Part shown: positions 1 to 9,894 of the stretch, piece after piece
How the letters are laid out: each line of letters begins with the position of its first letter
Position numbering within the stretch: the stretch's first letter is position 1
NCBI GenBank assembly: GCA_039707465.1
Contig: CM077643.1
Span: forward strand, 318,003,919 to 318,067,918
Direction of reading: 5' to 3'
DNA length: 64,000 nt
Origin: Rhabdophis nuchalis
Lineage: Eukaryota; Chordata; Lepidosauria; Squamata; Natricidae
Notes under the pieces: generated by a model
What the model was told of the DNA's origin: nothing
Database searches by the model: none
Seen by the model: only the letters and a program-made list of their open reading frames with translations
Program-made: the position numbers and the translations under genes

Positions 1-183
1 TAGAGGATAGAAAATGAAGAATGGATAAGGCATTGAAATGATGCTCATAAAAAGGCTGTTTACATTGCTAGCAGCTAAAAAACTGAATTAAAGGGTGAAA
101 GCTCTCAAGACTTCTAGGATGACCATCCATGCATTTCAAAATGTTTTGGGAACATATTCTTAATCATTTACCATGTAAACCTG

Positions 184-755
184 ATTTGTTAAGGCACCAG
201 GCTAGAAAACAGGGGGCTGTAAGTTCAAATCCCATCTCAAACATACAATAATACAATAGCAGAGTTGGAAGGGACCTTGGAGGTCATCTAGTCCAACTCC
301 CTGCCTAGGCAGGAAACCCTATACCATTTCAGACAAATGGCTATCCAACATCTTCTTGAAGACTTCCAGTGTTGGGGCATTCACAACTTCTGGAGGCAAT
401 TTCTGTTCCACTGATTAATTGTCCTAACTGTCAGGAAATTTCTCCTCAGTTCTAAGTTGCTTCTCTCCTTGATTAGTTTCCACCTGTTGCTTCCTATTCT
501 GCCCTCAGGTGCCTTGGAGAATAGTTTGACTCCCTCTTCTTTGTGGCAACCCCTGAGATATTGGAACACTGCTATCATGTCTCCCCTAGTCCTTCTTTTT
601 ATTAAACTAGACATACCCAGTTCCTGCAACCGTTCTTCATATGTTTTAGTCTCCAGTCCCCTAATGAACCATGAAAGACAACTTGGTGACTTCAGGCCAG
701 TCACTCTCTATTCACCCAACCCACCTCACAGAATTGTTGTTGTGGGGAAATAGTA
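184..755 (+). mobile_element. tRNA-derived SINE split by a CR1 insertion
   Basis: The left piece (about 184-243) is a tRNA-like head with the phrase 'aaggcaccaggctagaaa' and a B-box-like 'aagttcaaatccc'. The body resumes near 666 with 'cttcaggccagtcactctct' and 'cccacctcacag'. A CR1 tail lies between the halves. The same SINE family recurs at 51700-51925, where it is continuous, and this supports reading the two pieces as one interrupted copy. The copy is old and diverged. Confidence 0.65.
244..661 (-). mobile_element. CR1-type LINE 3' end
   Basis: This is a 5'-truncated CR1 copy in reverse orientation. Read on the minus strand it ends with 'caactctgctattgtatt', the 3' end shared by about ten copies in this window, and it has an AATAC-type tail at 244-258. 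Minus-strand codons at 381-657 encode the CR1 ORF2 C-terminus (ERLQELGMSSL..., RTRGDMIAVFQYL, NLELRRNFLTVRTINQWN), but the frame is damaged near its end. It is not functional. Confidence 0.85.
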
Positions 756-812
756 GTATTAGGTACGTTCACCACTTTTAAGTTATTTATACAAAAATAA
801 TAAAGGGAGATA

Positions 813-850
813 TAAAGAAAGGGAGGGAGAGAGGGAGGGAGGAAGGAAGA
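813..850. repeat. purine-rich GGGA/GGAA simple repeat
   Basis: Low-complexity run of GGGA and GGAA units just downstream of the split SINE. Confidence 0.8.
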
Positions 851-1965
851 ACTGTGTGATGCTGTGTTGATTTTCCTTGGAACAATAAGTTTTGACGTTG
901 AGTTTTATTGGATCAACATCCTTCCTTTCAACACTTCTGAAGTGTACTTTGCGCGTATTTTTGAAGGACTGTGCTGTTATATTTTTCTAAATGCATTATG
1001 AGTACCACAGCTTTAAGGAAACATCATTTTCAAGGCCAAGAGGCAGACTTAAAAATATTATCTGGATGTCCTAAATTTTCTTATTTTTTCCCCTTGAAGA
1101 ATATTGTTATCCGACGGCACTGTTAGTGACAGAATAAAAATAAACAGAGGCAATCCCTTTGTGTGCCCATTCCATTCCAGTTCTTTTCTGACCCTGGTTA
1201 TTTAAAAAACTGTTCATTCAGCAGAGTCGTTTAACCTGCATTAATCTTCATTGATTTACTCAAAACATACAAACCATTTTACTTACTTGACTCTTTTTCT
1301 ATCCCTGCCTCTACCCTCCCTCCCTTTGAACCTATTTAAAGAGAGTGTTGCTAACAAAATAATGAATCTTTGGCTTCGGATCCTTTACCATTTTGCTGAC
1401 TGCTAGGAGTTTTAAAAAGTGTCAATGCTCTTGCCTTGTCATTTGCACAATCCAACTCTTCACCGCAACCACTGAGATCAGCAATTTTGCAAGCCAATTC
1501 AAGCTAGGCATTCTGGGACAGGTATATTCTCCATGACAAAGTGCACTGCAATCTTAAGTTAAACTTGCTTATTGGAATCTATAGGATTCTCCCCTGTTAA
1601 GATAAGATTCAGGGTCAGCAATAAGAACGTCAGAGGTTTCCCTCACACACACCAAATTTCAACTGACTCATGTAGAATTATTTGGAGCATGCATTTTTCT
1701 TACCCCACAACCCAGTCCGTTTCTTGGCTCACACACTATTTTCCTCATTTCTGATTCAGGAAGCAGGCCAGCTCCGCATCCTGGAGTGGGACACAAAACT
1801 CCACCCATCTGCAGAACGTATTCTTCTGCGCCATAGCCTTGGTAACGATTATACTGGAAGAAAGAAAAACCAGGCTCTAATAAGTCAACTTTAGAAATTT
1901 AAAATCTCTCATTAATGAATTCAGTTAATCTGGGCAACAATTATTTCATATTAAGGTGCCAGGAG
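851..1965. other. no recognised feature
   Basis: AT-rich single-copy-looking DNA. The short ORFs here (up to 70 codons) show no motif and no codon-bias signal, and I see no repeat family that I recognise. Confidence 0.6.
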
Positions 1966-2033
1966 TTTTTCACAAAAGAATAATGGAGTTGAAAGGGACT
2001 TTGGAATTCTTCTAGTCCAGTCTCCTGCTCAAG

Positions 2034-2314
2034 CAGTGATGGCAAACCTACGGCTGATTTTCTGCCTCTGCCACATGGGGTGATGGATGCATGTGCAGAG
2101 CTCATGCGCAGATGCATGGGGGACAGGGGGCACCCCTCTTTGCCCATTTTTGCTTCTGGGAGGCTGCAGGAAGGTTTTCTAGGCCCAAAATGGGTTGCGG
2201 TGTGTCTGTGTGTGTGTGTGCGTGCCTGTAGGGGGGCAGCGCATGCAGTGGGGGTTGCACATGCATTCCATCATTGCTTTTGGCACGCAACGACAAAAAG
2301 GTTAGCCATCACTG
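2034..2314. mobile_element. hAT-like MITE inserted in CR1
   Basis: The ends are inverted: it begins 'cagtgatggcaaacct' and ends 'ggttagccatcactg'. The interior is GC-rich and imperfectly repetitive. Related copies lie at 21088-21378, 27625-27999 and 46426-46611. The last of these has a convincing 8-bp target duplication, and this supports the hAT superfamily. Here the flanks match 7 of 8 (tgctcaag/tgctctag) only if the boundary is shifted by two bases. Confidence 0.7.
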
Positions 2315-2806
2315 CTCTAGACCATTCCAGACAAGTGGCTATCTAGTCTCTTCTTAAAAACTACCAGTAATGGAGCACACACAACTTCCGAATACAAGTC
2401 ACTTCACTGGTTAATTTTTTTCACTGTCAAGAAAGTTTCTCCTTAGTTTTAGGTTGCTTCTTTCCTTGATTAGTTTCCATACATTATTTCTTGTTTTGCT
2501 TTCTTGTTTTGCTGGTGCTTTGGAAAACAGATTGATCCCTCTTCTTTGCAGCAGTCCCTTAGATAGGGAACATTGCTATCATGCCATCCTTAGTCTGGCT
2601 TTTCATAGACATATTTAATTCCTGCAACAGTTCTTCATATGTTTTATGATGTCCCCAATCATCATTGTTACTCTTTTCTTCACTCTTTAAAGAGTCTCAA
2701 TATCTTTTTTATATTATGGTGGCCAAACCTGGATGCAGTATTCTAAGTGTGGTCTTACTAAGCCTTTATAAAGCAATAGTAATGCTTTATGTGATCTTGA
2801 TTCAAA

Positions 2807-2821
2807 CCCCCCCCCCCCCCC
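2807..2821. repeat. poly-C run inside CR1
   Basis: About 15 consecutive C residues. It is probably an expanded C-rich stretch of the CR1 body. Confidence 0.85.
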
Positions 2822-3120
2822 TGTTAACGTAGCCTAGGATTGCTTTGGCTTTTTTTGTTGGTGCTGCATATTGCTGTCTCATGTTTCAGTGATTGCTCAC
2901 TTGGATTGTTCAAAGATCCCTCTCATAGTTTCTGCTATTGAGCCAGGTTTCACATTTTGGTTTTTTTTTGCCTAAGTGTAAATCCTTACTTTTCTCTACA
3001 TTGAATTTCATTTTGTTAGATAGGGCCCAGTGTTCAAGTCTGTCGAGATCCAGCTGGATCTTGAGTCTATCTTCTAGGGTCTATTCCTGCCAGTTTAGAA
3101 TCATCTGCAAATTAACAAGT

Positions 3121-3295
3121 TTTATTTATTTATTTATTTATCATATTTATATCCCGCACCCATCTCCCACAGAGGGACCCGGGGCGGCGCACAGGAGAAT
3201 TAAAAATACAAATATACAAAAATACAAAACTTTAAAAACCATATTAAACCCAACCCTGCGCTAAAACATAATTAAAACCCCCCAAATTAAAACTT
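3121..3295 (-). mobile_element. L2-clade LINE 3' UTR fragment
   Basis: On the plus strand this reads TTTA repeats, then 'atcccgcacccatctc', then 'ggggcggcgcacagg'. It is the reverse complement of the 3' end of the intact L2 at 8480-8540. It is inserted into, or abuts, the CR1 copy that ends at 3120. No coding sequence remains. Confidence 0.8.
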
Positions 3296-3503
3296 TGATC
3301 AACTAAGAGTCAGTTTGGTCTCGGGTAGTTCATGTCATGCCAGTTCCCCTTCTATTCCCTTATATAAAACATTGTTTTGACCCTCCATGGCCTCCTGCAG
3401 CACTCTGCTGGCTGTTTTCGGTCCGTTTTCAAGCTGTGAAAACTGGCCAAAATGAATAGATTTCAATGAAATCTATTTTCACCTTGAAGATTATGTTTAT
3501 ATA

Positions 3504-3858
3504 GACAGAGGTGATATTCAGCAAGTTCTGATCAGTTCTGGAGAACCAGTAGCAGAAATTTTGAGTGTTTGGAGAACTGGTAAATATTACCTCTGACTGG
3601 CCTTACCCCCATCTATTCTCTGCCTCCTGAGTCCCAGCTGATTGGGAGGGAATGGGGATTTTGCAGTAATGTTCCCTGGGGTGGAGTGGGAATGGAGATT
3701 TTACAGTATCCTTCCCCTGGAATGGGGTGGGAATGGAGATTTTACAGTATCCTTCCTTTGCCATGCCCCCAAGTCACGCCCACCAATCCATGCCACACCA
3801 CATCCCCAATCCACATCCCCAGAACTGGTAATAATTTTTTTTGAATCCTACCACTATG
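3504..3858. mobile_element. MITE with 'agaactggt' motifs, probably hAT-like
   Basis: The left end 'cagaggtgatattca' and the right end 'tgaatcctaccact' are imperfect inverted repeats. The inside has 'ctggagaaccagtagc' and three imperfect copies of a roughly 50-bp unit ('gtgggaatggagattttaca') at 3645-3750. Related pieces occur at 39500-39660, 41534-41665 and 44757-45005. Confidence 0.5.
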
Positions 3859-4559
3859 TAGGAACCATGCCAAACTATTATACTATACTTTTCCAAAGAT
3901 AAAAAAGGACTAGATGAACTCAAGAAACATTATTGTGTTATATACATTCACCAAATTCATTATTCAGTCACAAGTTGTCTTTTGTATTTTAATCAGTATT
4001 TTCAAATGTATCTTTTAATTTCATCTCTCCTCCATTCAACTTCATATAATTCAGTCAATACAAGTCCTACAATTTTAACAAAAAGCCAATCCAGTTGCAA
4101 AGTATGCCACTGATGTATCTATAGAACACATGCTTTTAATGAGCTTCCTTGCACTGAAATAGTATACCCAGCTTAGGGGCAGCCACATATATTGAAGACA
4201 TCACTTCTGGAAAATTCCAGATTGCAAAAATCTATCCAACAGGAACTGAAAATGCCTTTTAAAAGAAATGAATCCTGTTTCTTCTTCAAGCCAATCAACT
4301 GCATGTATATCTACGTTGCATTGTGTAGTCCTGCTTGTGAGGCTTTTTCTTTGAAGGATGAACTGGGGCAACACATCTCTGCTTAGAATCTCTACTAAAT
4401 CCAATTCTGTGAGAAAAAATATAATTAGCACGGAATTTAAACCAAAGATTTGTAAAAAATACTCCAGAAATTCAGGGAGAGTTCTTTTCCAATCCTATAT
4501 AGTCCTTCTCCACTGTTGCAGGTGATGACTACTTCCCAGGATGAAATGTGAGGTCCAAA
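3859..4559. other. no recognised feature
   Basis: AT-rich sequence without recognisable repeat ends or coding motifs. The ORFs at 4192-4431 on both strands overlap each other and show no family signature. Confidence 0.5.
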
Positions 4560-4923
4560 TAGTAGATTTAAACTATTCTAAGGACCCTCCTCATGGTCAA
4601 TCATCCCTAGTAATTTCCCAGTTGGATTATTGCAATGTTGTCTACAGGTATATGGGGATGCTCTTGAAGTGTATATGGAAAGTTCAGATGGTGCAAGATG
4701 CAGTTATTGCGTTTTTGGTAGAAGCAGTGGTACACACTTCTGCTGTGTGAACTACATTGGTTACTAGTTTCTTTCCAGGTCTGATTCAAGGTGCTGGTAT
4801 TGACTTTTAAAATCCTACATGGCATGGGAACAGGTTATCTGAGGGATTGCATCTCTCCAATTTTATTTTCTTGTCCCTCCAGATCCAACAGAGTGTATGC
4901 ATATTACAGGTTCTGTCATCTAG
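4560..4923 (+). pseudogene. ancient L2-clade LINE ORF fragment, left part
   Basis: Read with frame changes, it matches the C-terminal third of the L2 ORF: ISQLDYCNVVY (compare TSRLDYCNALY in the intact copy), VQMVQDAV (compare LQLVQNAA), FKVLVLTFKILHGMGTGYLRD (compare FKVLTTIFKALHGSGPSYMRD). The element continues after the nested insertions at 8856-9160. It is heavily mutated and not functional. Confidence 0.75.
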
Positions 4924-4967
4924 CAGGGGTCTGCAAAGTTGGCTTTTTTAAGACTGGTGGACTTAAC
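4924..4967. mobile_element. left half of a palindromic hAT MITE
   Basis: It starts 'caggggtctgcaaagttgg' and breaks off at 'ggacttaac'. The other half is at 8785-8855 and ends 'ctttgcagacccctg'. The flank tcatctag (4916-4923) shares atctag with the sequence right after 8855. The intact members at 11512-11625 and 52385-52519 show what this copy looked like before interruption. Confidence 0.75.
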
Positions 4968-5051
4968 AGATTAACAGAGTTGGAAGGGACCTTGCAGGTC
5001 ATCTAGTCCAAACCCCTGCCCAAGCAGGAGACCCTACATCTGCCTGAACTT
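4968..5051 (-). mobile_element. short CR1 3' end
   Basis: 'acagagttggaagggacc', then 'aggtcatctagtccaaac' and 'agcaggagaccctaca'. This is the terminal 80 bp or so of CR1 in reverse orientation. It separates the MITE half from the intact L2. Confidence 0.8.
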
Positions 5052-5072
5052 GCTCTGTGTCCCCTGGGTTGG

Positions 5073-8000
5073 ATGACCTCTATGTTTTTAGCAGTGTATT
5101 CCAGGTGTGATCTCCTTTGCCTGCGGGAGGCCCCCCTCTCGCAGGCCTGGCCCCCCTATCTAACACGGGCCCACCTCGAGGATGGACTGATAGCTCCTGA
5201 GAGGTGGGCGAAGCGCAAATTAAGGGGGTTTTTATTTAAATTTTTAATTCGGATTTTAGGGGGTTCCAGGGTGGGGGGGGGAAATAGTCCTGGGAGGAAA
5301 TGGCAAATGAGTGGGCCGGCCGGCGGAAGAGGAGTAACGGAGGGAGGGGAAGGGGGGGTCGTTTCCACTGAAGCATTTTCCATCGATCTGGTCTTAGGGA
5401 GGGGCAGGGGCGGTGGGAGGCGGAATAGGCGTCATCGGTTGGAAGACCGTGGCCGCTGGACACAGGCGGTCACGCGCTCCAACTCTCCGTCCTCCCATCG
5501 CAGACTAGGTGGGCAGGACTCACAGACTCGGGGCCCGAAGCTGATGTTATGCAACGCCAGGTCCGTGGTTCAGAAAGCCCCCCTCATCTGTGACCTTGTG
5601 TCAGAGGGGGACCCGGACCTGGTGGGTATAACGGAAACCTGGTTGGGCCATGAAGGGGGTATACCCCTCGTGGACATCTGCCCACCAGGTTACCGCGCCT
5701 TCCATCAGCCTAGGGCCCTAGGGAGGGGTGGGGGGGTGGCGATTATCGTAAAGGAAGGTCTTGAGCCGAAGGAGACCACGGTCCCCCAGACAACCGGGTG
5801 TGAATCTCTCTGCGTGAGATGGGGCCTAGGGAGGCAGTTGGGCGTGTTAGTTGTATACCTGGCTCCTCGCTATGCAACAACAGCCCTGCCCGAGCTCCTA
5901 GAGGTGATAGCCGAGGCGGCGGTTGAGACCCCCAGACTGGTAGTCATGGGGGACTTTAACTTGCCGTCGGCGGGCGAAGCCTCTGGAGCAGCTCGGGAGT
6001 TCATGGCCTCCATGACGGCCATGGACCTGACCCAGGTAGTTTTAGGTCCCACTCACGAGGGGGGGAACACACTGGATCTCATCTTTGTCTCGGGACAGTG
6101 GAGTCGCGATCTGGGAATAGGGGACTTAGTCATCACTCCCTTGTCATGGACAGATCACGCTCTCCTCCGGCTGGACTTTCCAATCGCTCCACCTCACCGC
6201 GGGGAGGCGGAACCGGACACTCCTAGATGGTTCCGCCCCAGGCTTCTAATGGACCCGGAAAGGTTCCAGAGGGAGCTTGGGCCAATTCCTGTGATCCTGC
6301 CCCGCGACTCGACTGAGGACCTAGTGGCCGCATGGTTAAGTGCGGCCACGGGGGCCTTGGACCGAGTCGCGCCCTTGCGGCCTCTCTTGCGGCGACGAAT
6401 CACCCAGGCTCCCTGGTTTACTGAGGAGCTTCGGGGGATGAAACGCCACAAGAGACGCCTAGAGAGCAGATGGAGATCCTCTCGCTCCGAAGCCGACCGA
6501 ACACTAGTGAGAACCCATATTAGGGCTTACTTAGTGGCGATAAGGGTGGCCAAACGTGAGTATTGTGCCACCCTAATTGCATCCGCAGATAACCGCCCTG
6601 CCGCCCTGTTTGGGGTGACCCGCTCCCTCCTTCACCAGAGGCCGCGGGAAGCCCCTCTACAAGGGCGAGCAGAGGAATTTGGGATTTATCTGCAGGAGAA
6701 AATCACTCGGATTCGGAATGAGCTACCCTCCATCGACAGTGGTCCTGTGGGACTGTCCGAGACTAGTCTTGAGGTTCCTGCTTGGGAGGAGTTTGACTTT
6801 GTTACCACCGAGGATATGGACAGGCTGTCAAGGAAACTTAGAGCGACCACATGTTTATTGGACCCGTGTCCCTCCTGGCTTGTACTGGCATCCTGGGAGA
6901 CGACACGAGGCTGGCTCCAGGGCATTGTCAACGCATCTTTGAGTGAGGGGTCCTTGCCTGCCGTCTTGAAAGAGGCGGTAGTGAGGCCCCTCCTCAAGAA
7001 GCCGTCCCTGGACCCAGCTTTACTAGAGAACTATCGTCCAGTCTCCAACCTTCACTTTCTGGTGAAGGTTGTTGAGAGTGTGGTAGCCCAACAGTTTCCT
7101 CAACACCTGGAGGAAGTTGATTATCTAGACCCGCGCCAGTCCGGCTTCCGACCCGGTCACAGTACCGAGACGGCATTGGTCGCGTTGGTTGATGATCTCT
7201 GGAGGGCGCGGGATAGAGGGTATTCCTCTATCCTAGTCCTATTAGACCTCTCGGCGGCTTTTGATACCATCGACCATGGTATCCTATTGCACCGACTGGG
7301 GGGGTTGGGGCTGGGAGGCACCGTTTTGCGGTGGTTCTCATCCTACCTCTCTGGTCGGTCGCAATATGTGTTGACGGGAGGGCAGAGGTCGACCTCGAGA
7401 CCCCTCTTATGTGGGGTTCCTCAGGGGTCGGTCCTCTCGCCCCTCCTGTTTAACACATATATGAAGCCGCTGGGTGAGATCATCCGTGGTTTTGGGGTGG
7501 AGTACCATCTGTACGCTGACGACACCCAGCTGTACATATCCACCCCAGACCACCCCAACGATGCCGCCGAAGTGCTGTCCCGGTGTTTGGAAGCCGTACG
7601 GATCTGGATGGGTGGTAACAAACTCAAGCTCAACCCTGCCAAGACTGAGTGGCTGTGGTTTCCGGCACCCCGGTTCAGCCAGATTACTCCAACTCTGGCC
7701 ATTGGGGGCGAAACACTGGCCCCCGTGGAGAGGGCGCGCAATTTGGGTGTCCTCCTGGATTCCCGGCTGTCCTTGGAGGACCATGTGACGGCCGTGGCCA
7801 GGGGGGCGTTTCATCAGGTACGCCTGATGCGCCAATTGCGCCCCTTACTGGACCGGGCTGCCCTTTGCACAGTCACTCAAGCTCTCGTGACGTCCCGTCT
7901 CGACTACTGTAATGCTCTCTACATGGGGCTTCCCTTGAGGTGCACTCGAAAGCTACAGCTAGTCCAAAACGCAGCCGCGCGGGTAATTACGGGAGCCACC

Positions 8001-8360
8001 AGAAGCTCCCATATAACACCAATCCTGCGCGAGCTGCATTGGCTTCCTGTGGTCTTTCGGGTGCGCTTCAAGGTTCTGACGACCATCTTTAAAGCGCTCC
8101 ATGGCTCGGGGCCTAGTTATATGCGAGACCGTCTCCTGCCCCATACATCCCTTAGACCGATCCGCTCCCACAGAGAGGGCCTTCTCAGGGTGCCGTCGGC
8201 CGGACAATGCCGACTGGCGACACCCAGGGGAAGAGCCTTCTCTGTGGCGGGCCCTGCCCTTTGGAACGACCTACCCCCTGAACTCCGGACCATCACCGAC
8301 CTCCGCCTCTTCCGCAAATGTTTAAAGACATATTTTTTCCATCAAGCCGGCCTAGCCTAA
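5073..8360 (+). CDS. L2 LINE ORF: AP endonuclease plus reverse transcriptase
   Basis: 1,095 codons with no stop or frameshift. The product would nick chromosomal DNA and copy the LINE RNA at the nick (target-primed reverse transcription) in the nucleus. Residues 1-150 are basic and Gly/Arg-rich. The first ATG may lie outside the true element, and an internal start is possible. The endonuclease spans about 157-375: NARS at 161, catalytic E188 in ITETWL, D294 and N296 in GDFN, D361 and H362 in WTDH (a Thr where SDH is usual). The reverse transcriptase spans about 655-900: D725 in [22 protein letters not shown], and YADD with D816 and D817. NLGVLLDSRLSLEDH and TSRLDYCNALYMGL follow, as in L2-clade proteins. 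There is no zinc knuckle at the C-terminus. All catalytic residues I can check are present, so the copy looks young. Whether it is active is not shown. Confidence 0.93.
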   Translation: MTSMFLAVYSRCDLLCLREAPLSQAWPPYLTRAHLEDGLIAPERWAKRKLRGFLFKFLIRILGGSRVGGGNSPGRKWQMSGPAGGRGVTEGGEGGVVSTEAFSIDLVLGRGRGGGRRNRRHRLEDRGRWTQAVTRSNSPSSHRRLGGQDSQTRGPKLMLCNARSVVQKAPLICDLVSEGDPDLVGITETWLGHEGGIPLVDICPPGYRAFHQPRALGRGGGVAIIVKEGLEPKETTVPQTTGCESLCVRWGLGRQLGVLVVYLAPRYATTALPELLEVIAEAAVETPRLVVMGDFNLPSAGEASGAAREFMASMTAMDLTQVVLGPTHEGGNTLDLIFVSGQWSRDLGIGDLVITPLSWTDHALLRLDFPIAPPHRGEAEPDTPRWFRPRLLMDPERFQRELGPIPVILPRDSTEDLVAAWLSAATGALDRVAPLRPLLRRRITQAPWFTEELRGMKRHKRRLESRWRSSRSEADRTLVRTHIRAYLVAIRVAKREYCATLIASADNRPAALFGVTRSLLHQRPREAPLQGRAEEFGIYLQEKITRIRNELPSIDSGPVGLSETSLEVPAWEEFDFVTTEDMDRLSRKLRATTCLLDPCPSWLVLASWETTRGWLQGIVNASLSEGSLPAVLKEAVVRPLLKKPSLDPALLENYRPVSNLHFLVKVVESVVAQQFPQHLEEVDYLDPRQSGFRPGHSTETALVALVDDLWRARDRGYSSILVLLDLSAAFDTIDHGILLHRLGGLGLGGTVLRWFSSYLSGRSQYVLTGGQRSTSRPLLCGVPQGSVLSPLLFNTYMKPLGEIIRGFGVEYHLYADDTQLYISTPDHPNDAAEVLSRCLEAVRIWMGGNKLKLNPAKTEWLWFPAPRFSQITPTLAIGGETLAPVERARNLGVLLDSRLSLEDHVTAVARGAFHQVRLMRQLRPLLDRAALCTVTQALVTSRLDYCNALYMGLPLRCTRKLQLVQNAAARVITGATRSSHITPILRELHWLPVVFRVRFKVLTTIFKALHGSGPSYMRDRLLPHTSLRPIRSHREGLLRVPSAGQCRLATPRGRAFSVAGPALWNDLPPELRTITDLRLFRKCLKTYFFHQAGLA

Positions 8361-8562
8361 CCTCCCATGGGGACTTTTAGAAAAGTTTTAAATTGGGTTT
8401 TTAATAATTGGTTTTTAGCACAGGATTGGGGATTATTTAATATATATTTTAAATTATTTGTCTATCTTCTATTGTGTATGTTTTTTAAATTTCCTGTGCG
8501 CCGCCCTGGGTCCTCTGTGGAGAAGGGCGGGATATAAATGTAATAAAATGAAAAAATGAAAA
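5089..8562 (+). mobile_element. L2-clade LINE with intact ORF
   Basis: The element comprises a 5' leader, one long ORF (ending 8360), a 200-bp 3' UTR and an A-rich tail with TAAAATGAAAA-type units. The 3' UTR contains a stem-loop at about 8499-8532 with arms cgccct and agggcg, repeated in every L2 tail in this window. The 5' boundary is uncertain (somewhere in 5052-5105) because the CR1 fragment fades out there. No ORF1 is visible upstream, so either this lineage lacks one or the copy is slightly 5'-truncated. GC content is clearly higher than the surrounding DNA. Confidence 0.85.
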
Positions 8563-8566
8563 ATGC

Positions 8567-8640
8567 CTCTACCTAGGATTGAACTCACAACCTCCTGATT
8601 GGGAGGCTCCACCTCTAGGCCACAGCAGCAGGTCAATTTC
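8567..8640 (-). mobile_element. tRNA-like SINE head fragment
   Basis: Read on the minus strand it has 'gtggcctagaggtggagcc' (A-box region) and 'tgtgagttcaatcctagg' (B box). The same head type, in longer form, is at 9161-9464 and 39735-39895. It sits directly behind the L2 tail. Confidence 0.65.
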
Positions 8641-8656
8641 CCCCCCTGCTGTCTTA

Positions 8657-8784
8657 CAATACAATAGCAGAGTTGGAAGAGACCTTGGAGGTCTTCTAGT
8701 CTACCCCCCTGCCTAGGCAGGAGCCCTATGCCATTTCAGACAAATGGCTATCCAACATCTTCTTAAAGACTTCCAGTGTTGGAA
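8657..8784 (-). mobile_element. CR1 3' end
   Basis: 'acaatacaatagcagagttg' marks the 3' terminus with an AATAC tail. The match runs to 'gacttccagtgttgg'. It lies inside the split hAT MITE. Confidence 0.85.
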
Positions 8785-8855
8785 GCATGGCTGGCTGGGG
8801 AATTCTAGGAGTTGAAGTCCACCAGTCTTAAAAGAGCCAACTTTGCAGACCCCTG
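8785..8855. mobile_element. right half of the split palindromic hAT MITE
   Basis: 'gctggctggggaattctagg' followed by 'gttgaagtccaccagtc', ending 'ctttgcagacccctg'. It is the partner of 4924-4967. About 3.8 kb of younger insertions separate the halves. Confidence 0.75.
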
Positions 8856-9160
8856 ATCTAGGGAATTAAATCTGGCAACCCCTAGGTGGCAGGCCTTTTC
8901 AGCTATCGCCCCCGAGCTGTGGAATCTTCTCCCCCAGAGGTGAGGACGGCCTCATATCTTCTAAGCCACCAATGGTTCCTCCACACCTGGTTATATTAGA
9001 AAGCCTGAAGATTCCAGGAGCAGGTGAACTAGTGAGATGCTATTATTAACATCACTTCATCTATTATTCTTTATTTAAGCTTTATTCTTAAATTTCTTAA
9101 ATGTTTAAAATTTTAAAATAATGTAATTATCATTACAGTATTGATTGCTTTCGTTTTGAA
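8856..9160 (+). pseudogene. ancient L2 ORF fragment, right part, and 3' UTR
   Basis: 'aggccttttcagctatcgcc' followed by 'ccgagctgtggaatcttctc' decodes as AFSAIAP.LWNLLP, matching RAFSVAGPALWNDLPPELR of the intact L2. This is the continuation of 4560-4923. An AT-rich 3' UTR follows. Confidence 0.7.
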
Positions 9161-9464
9161 CAGCATGGTGGCCTAGAGGTTAAGATGTTCGCCTCGCACT
9201 CAGGAGGTTGAGAGTTCAATCCTAGGCAGCAACAGATGATTCCCTATCAGGGTGCAAAGAGCAAATATCTGTTGAGAACTCCACATAGGCATCGGAAAGG
9301 GCATCCGGCCAGCAAACAATCAGCTCCATTTAGTTGCCCTGACTCCATCCCGATTAAAAGGGATTGCTGGGTCATAAAGGGCGAAACAATATTGTTTTAG
9401 TTTTGCTGTATGCTAGTCACTTGTTTGCAAGATGGGCAGATATATAAATTATACAAATAAATAA
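9161..9464 (+). mobile_element. tRNA-derived SINE
   Basis: The tRNA-like head has an A box in 'ggtggcctagaggttaagat' and a B box in 'gagagttcaatcctagg'. The tRNA-unrelated body contains 'aaagggcatccggccag' and 'aagggattgctgggtc', and the 3' part is AT-rich (aaataaataa). Transcription would be by RNA polymerase III from the internal boxes. Confidence 0.7.
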
Positions 9465-9894
9465 TGCCTGGGGGGGGGGGGAGGGGAAGTAGCTTTTGTA
9501 CATTGTCTGCTGTATCTAAATAAAGGCACCTGCACCTTGACAAACAAATCCCCAAACCCTCAAGTTATGATCTATTGGAAACACAGAAAATAACAGTTGG
9601 AAAGGAAGTTGGAATCATCAATTTCAGCTCACTACCCACTGCCTGAATCCATAATAGGATTAATAATCACATAGAAAATAAGATATGGATATATAGTACT
9701 TGCTAATATGCTGTCATATTTCTCCCTATATTTCATAAATTCTTATTTATTAACAGCTCCCCTAATAATGAGAAATCGCTTATCTGAAGCAAAAAAGAAT
9801 TAGCACGCAGGAAGAATAAATCACAGTTTTGGTGTTGTAAAGTTGCACTAAAATCCACAACTGGCAGAATTTCCCTATTTTAATATTAGAAATA
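9465..9894. other. G-run and unrecognised sequence
   Basis: A G-rich run at 9471-9486 is followed by AT-rich DNA with no repeat family or coding motif that I can name. Confidence 0.5.

Larger units (their letters stand above)
1966..3120 (-). mobile_element. old CR1 LINE copy, interrupted twice
   Basis: The 3' end starts at about 1985 ('ggagttgaaagggac'). The copy resumes at 2315 ('accattccagacaagtggc') after a hAT-like insertion and runs to 3120, where an L2 tail starts. Text matches the CR1 copy at 38336-39419 along its length, for example 'gatgcagtattctaagtg' and 'gtcgagatccagctggatct', but with many substitutions, so this is an old copy with no usable ORF. Confidence 0.8.

Noticed and set aside
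6194..6997. Minus-strand ORFs of 85-142 codons across the L2 ORF (also 7407-7835)
   Set aside because: Shadows of the GC-rich sense ORF; no independent motif.
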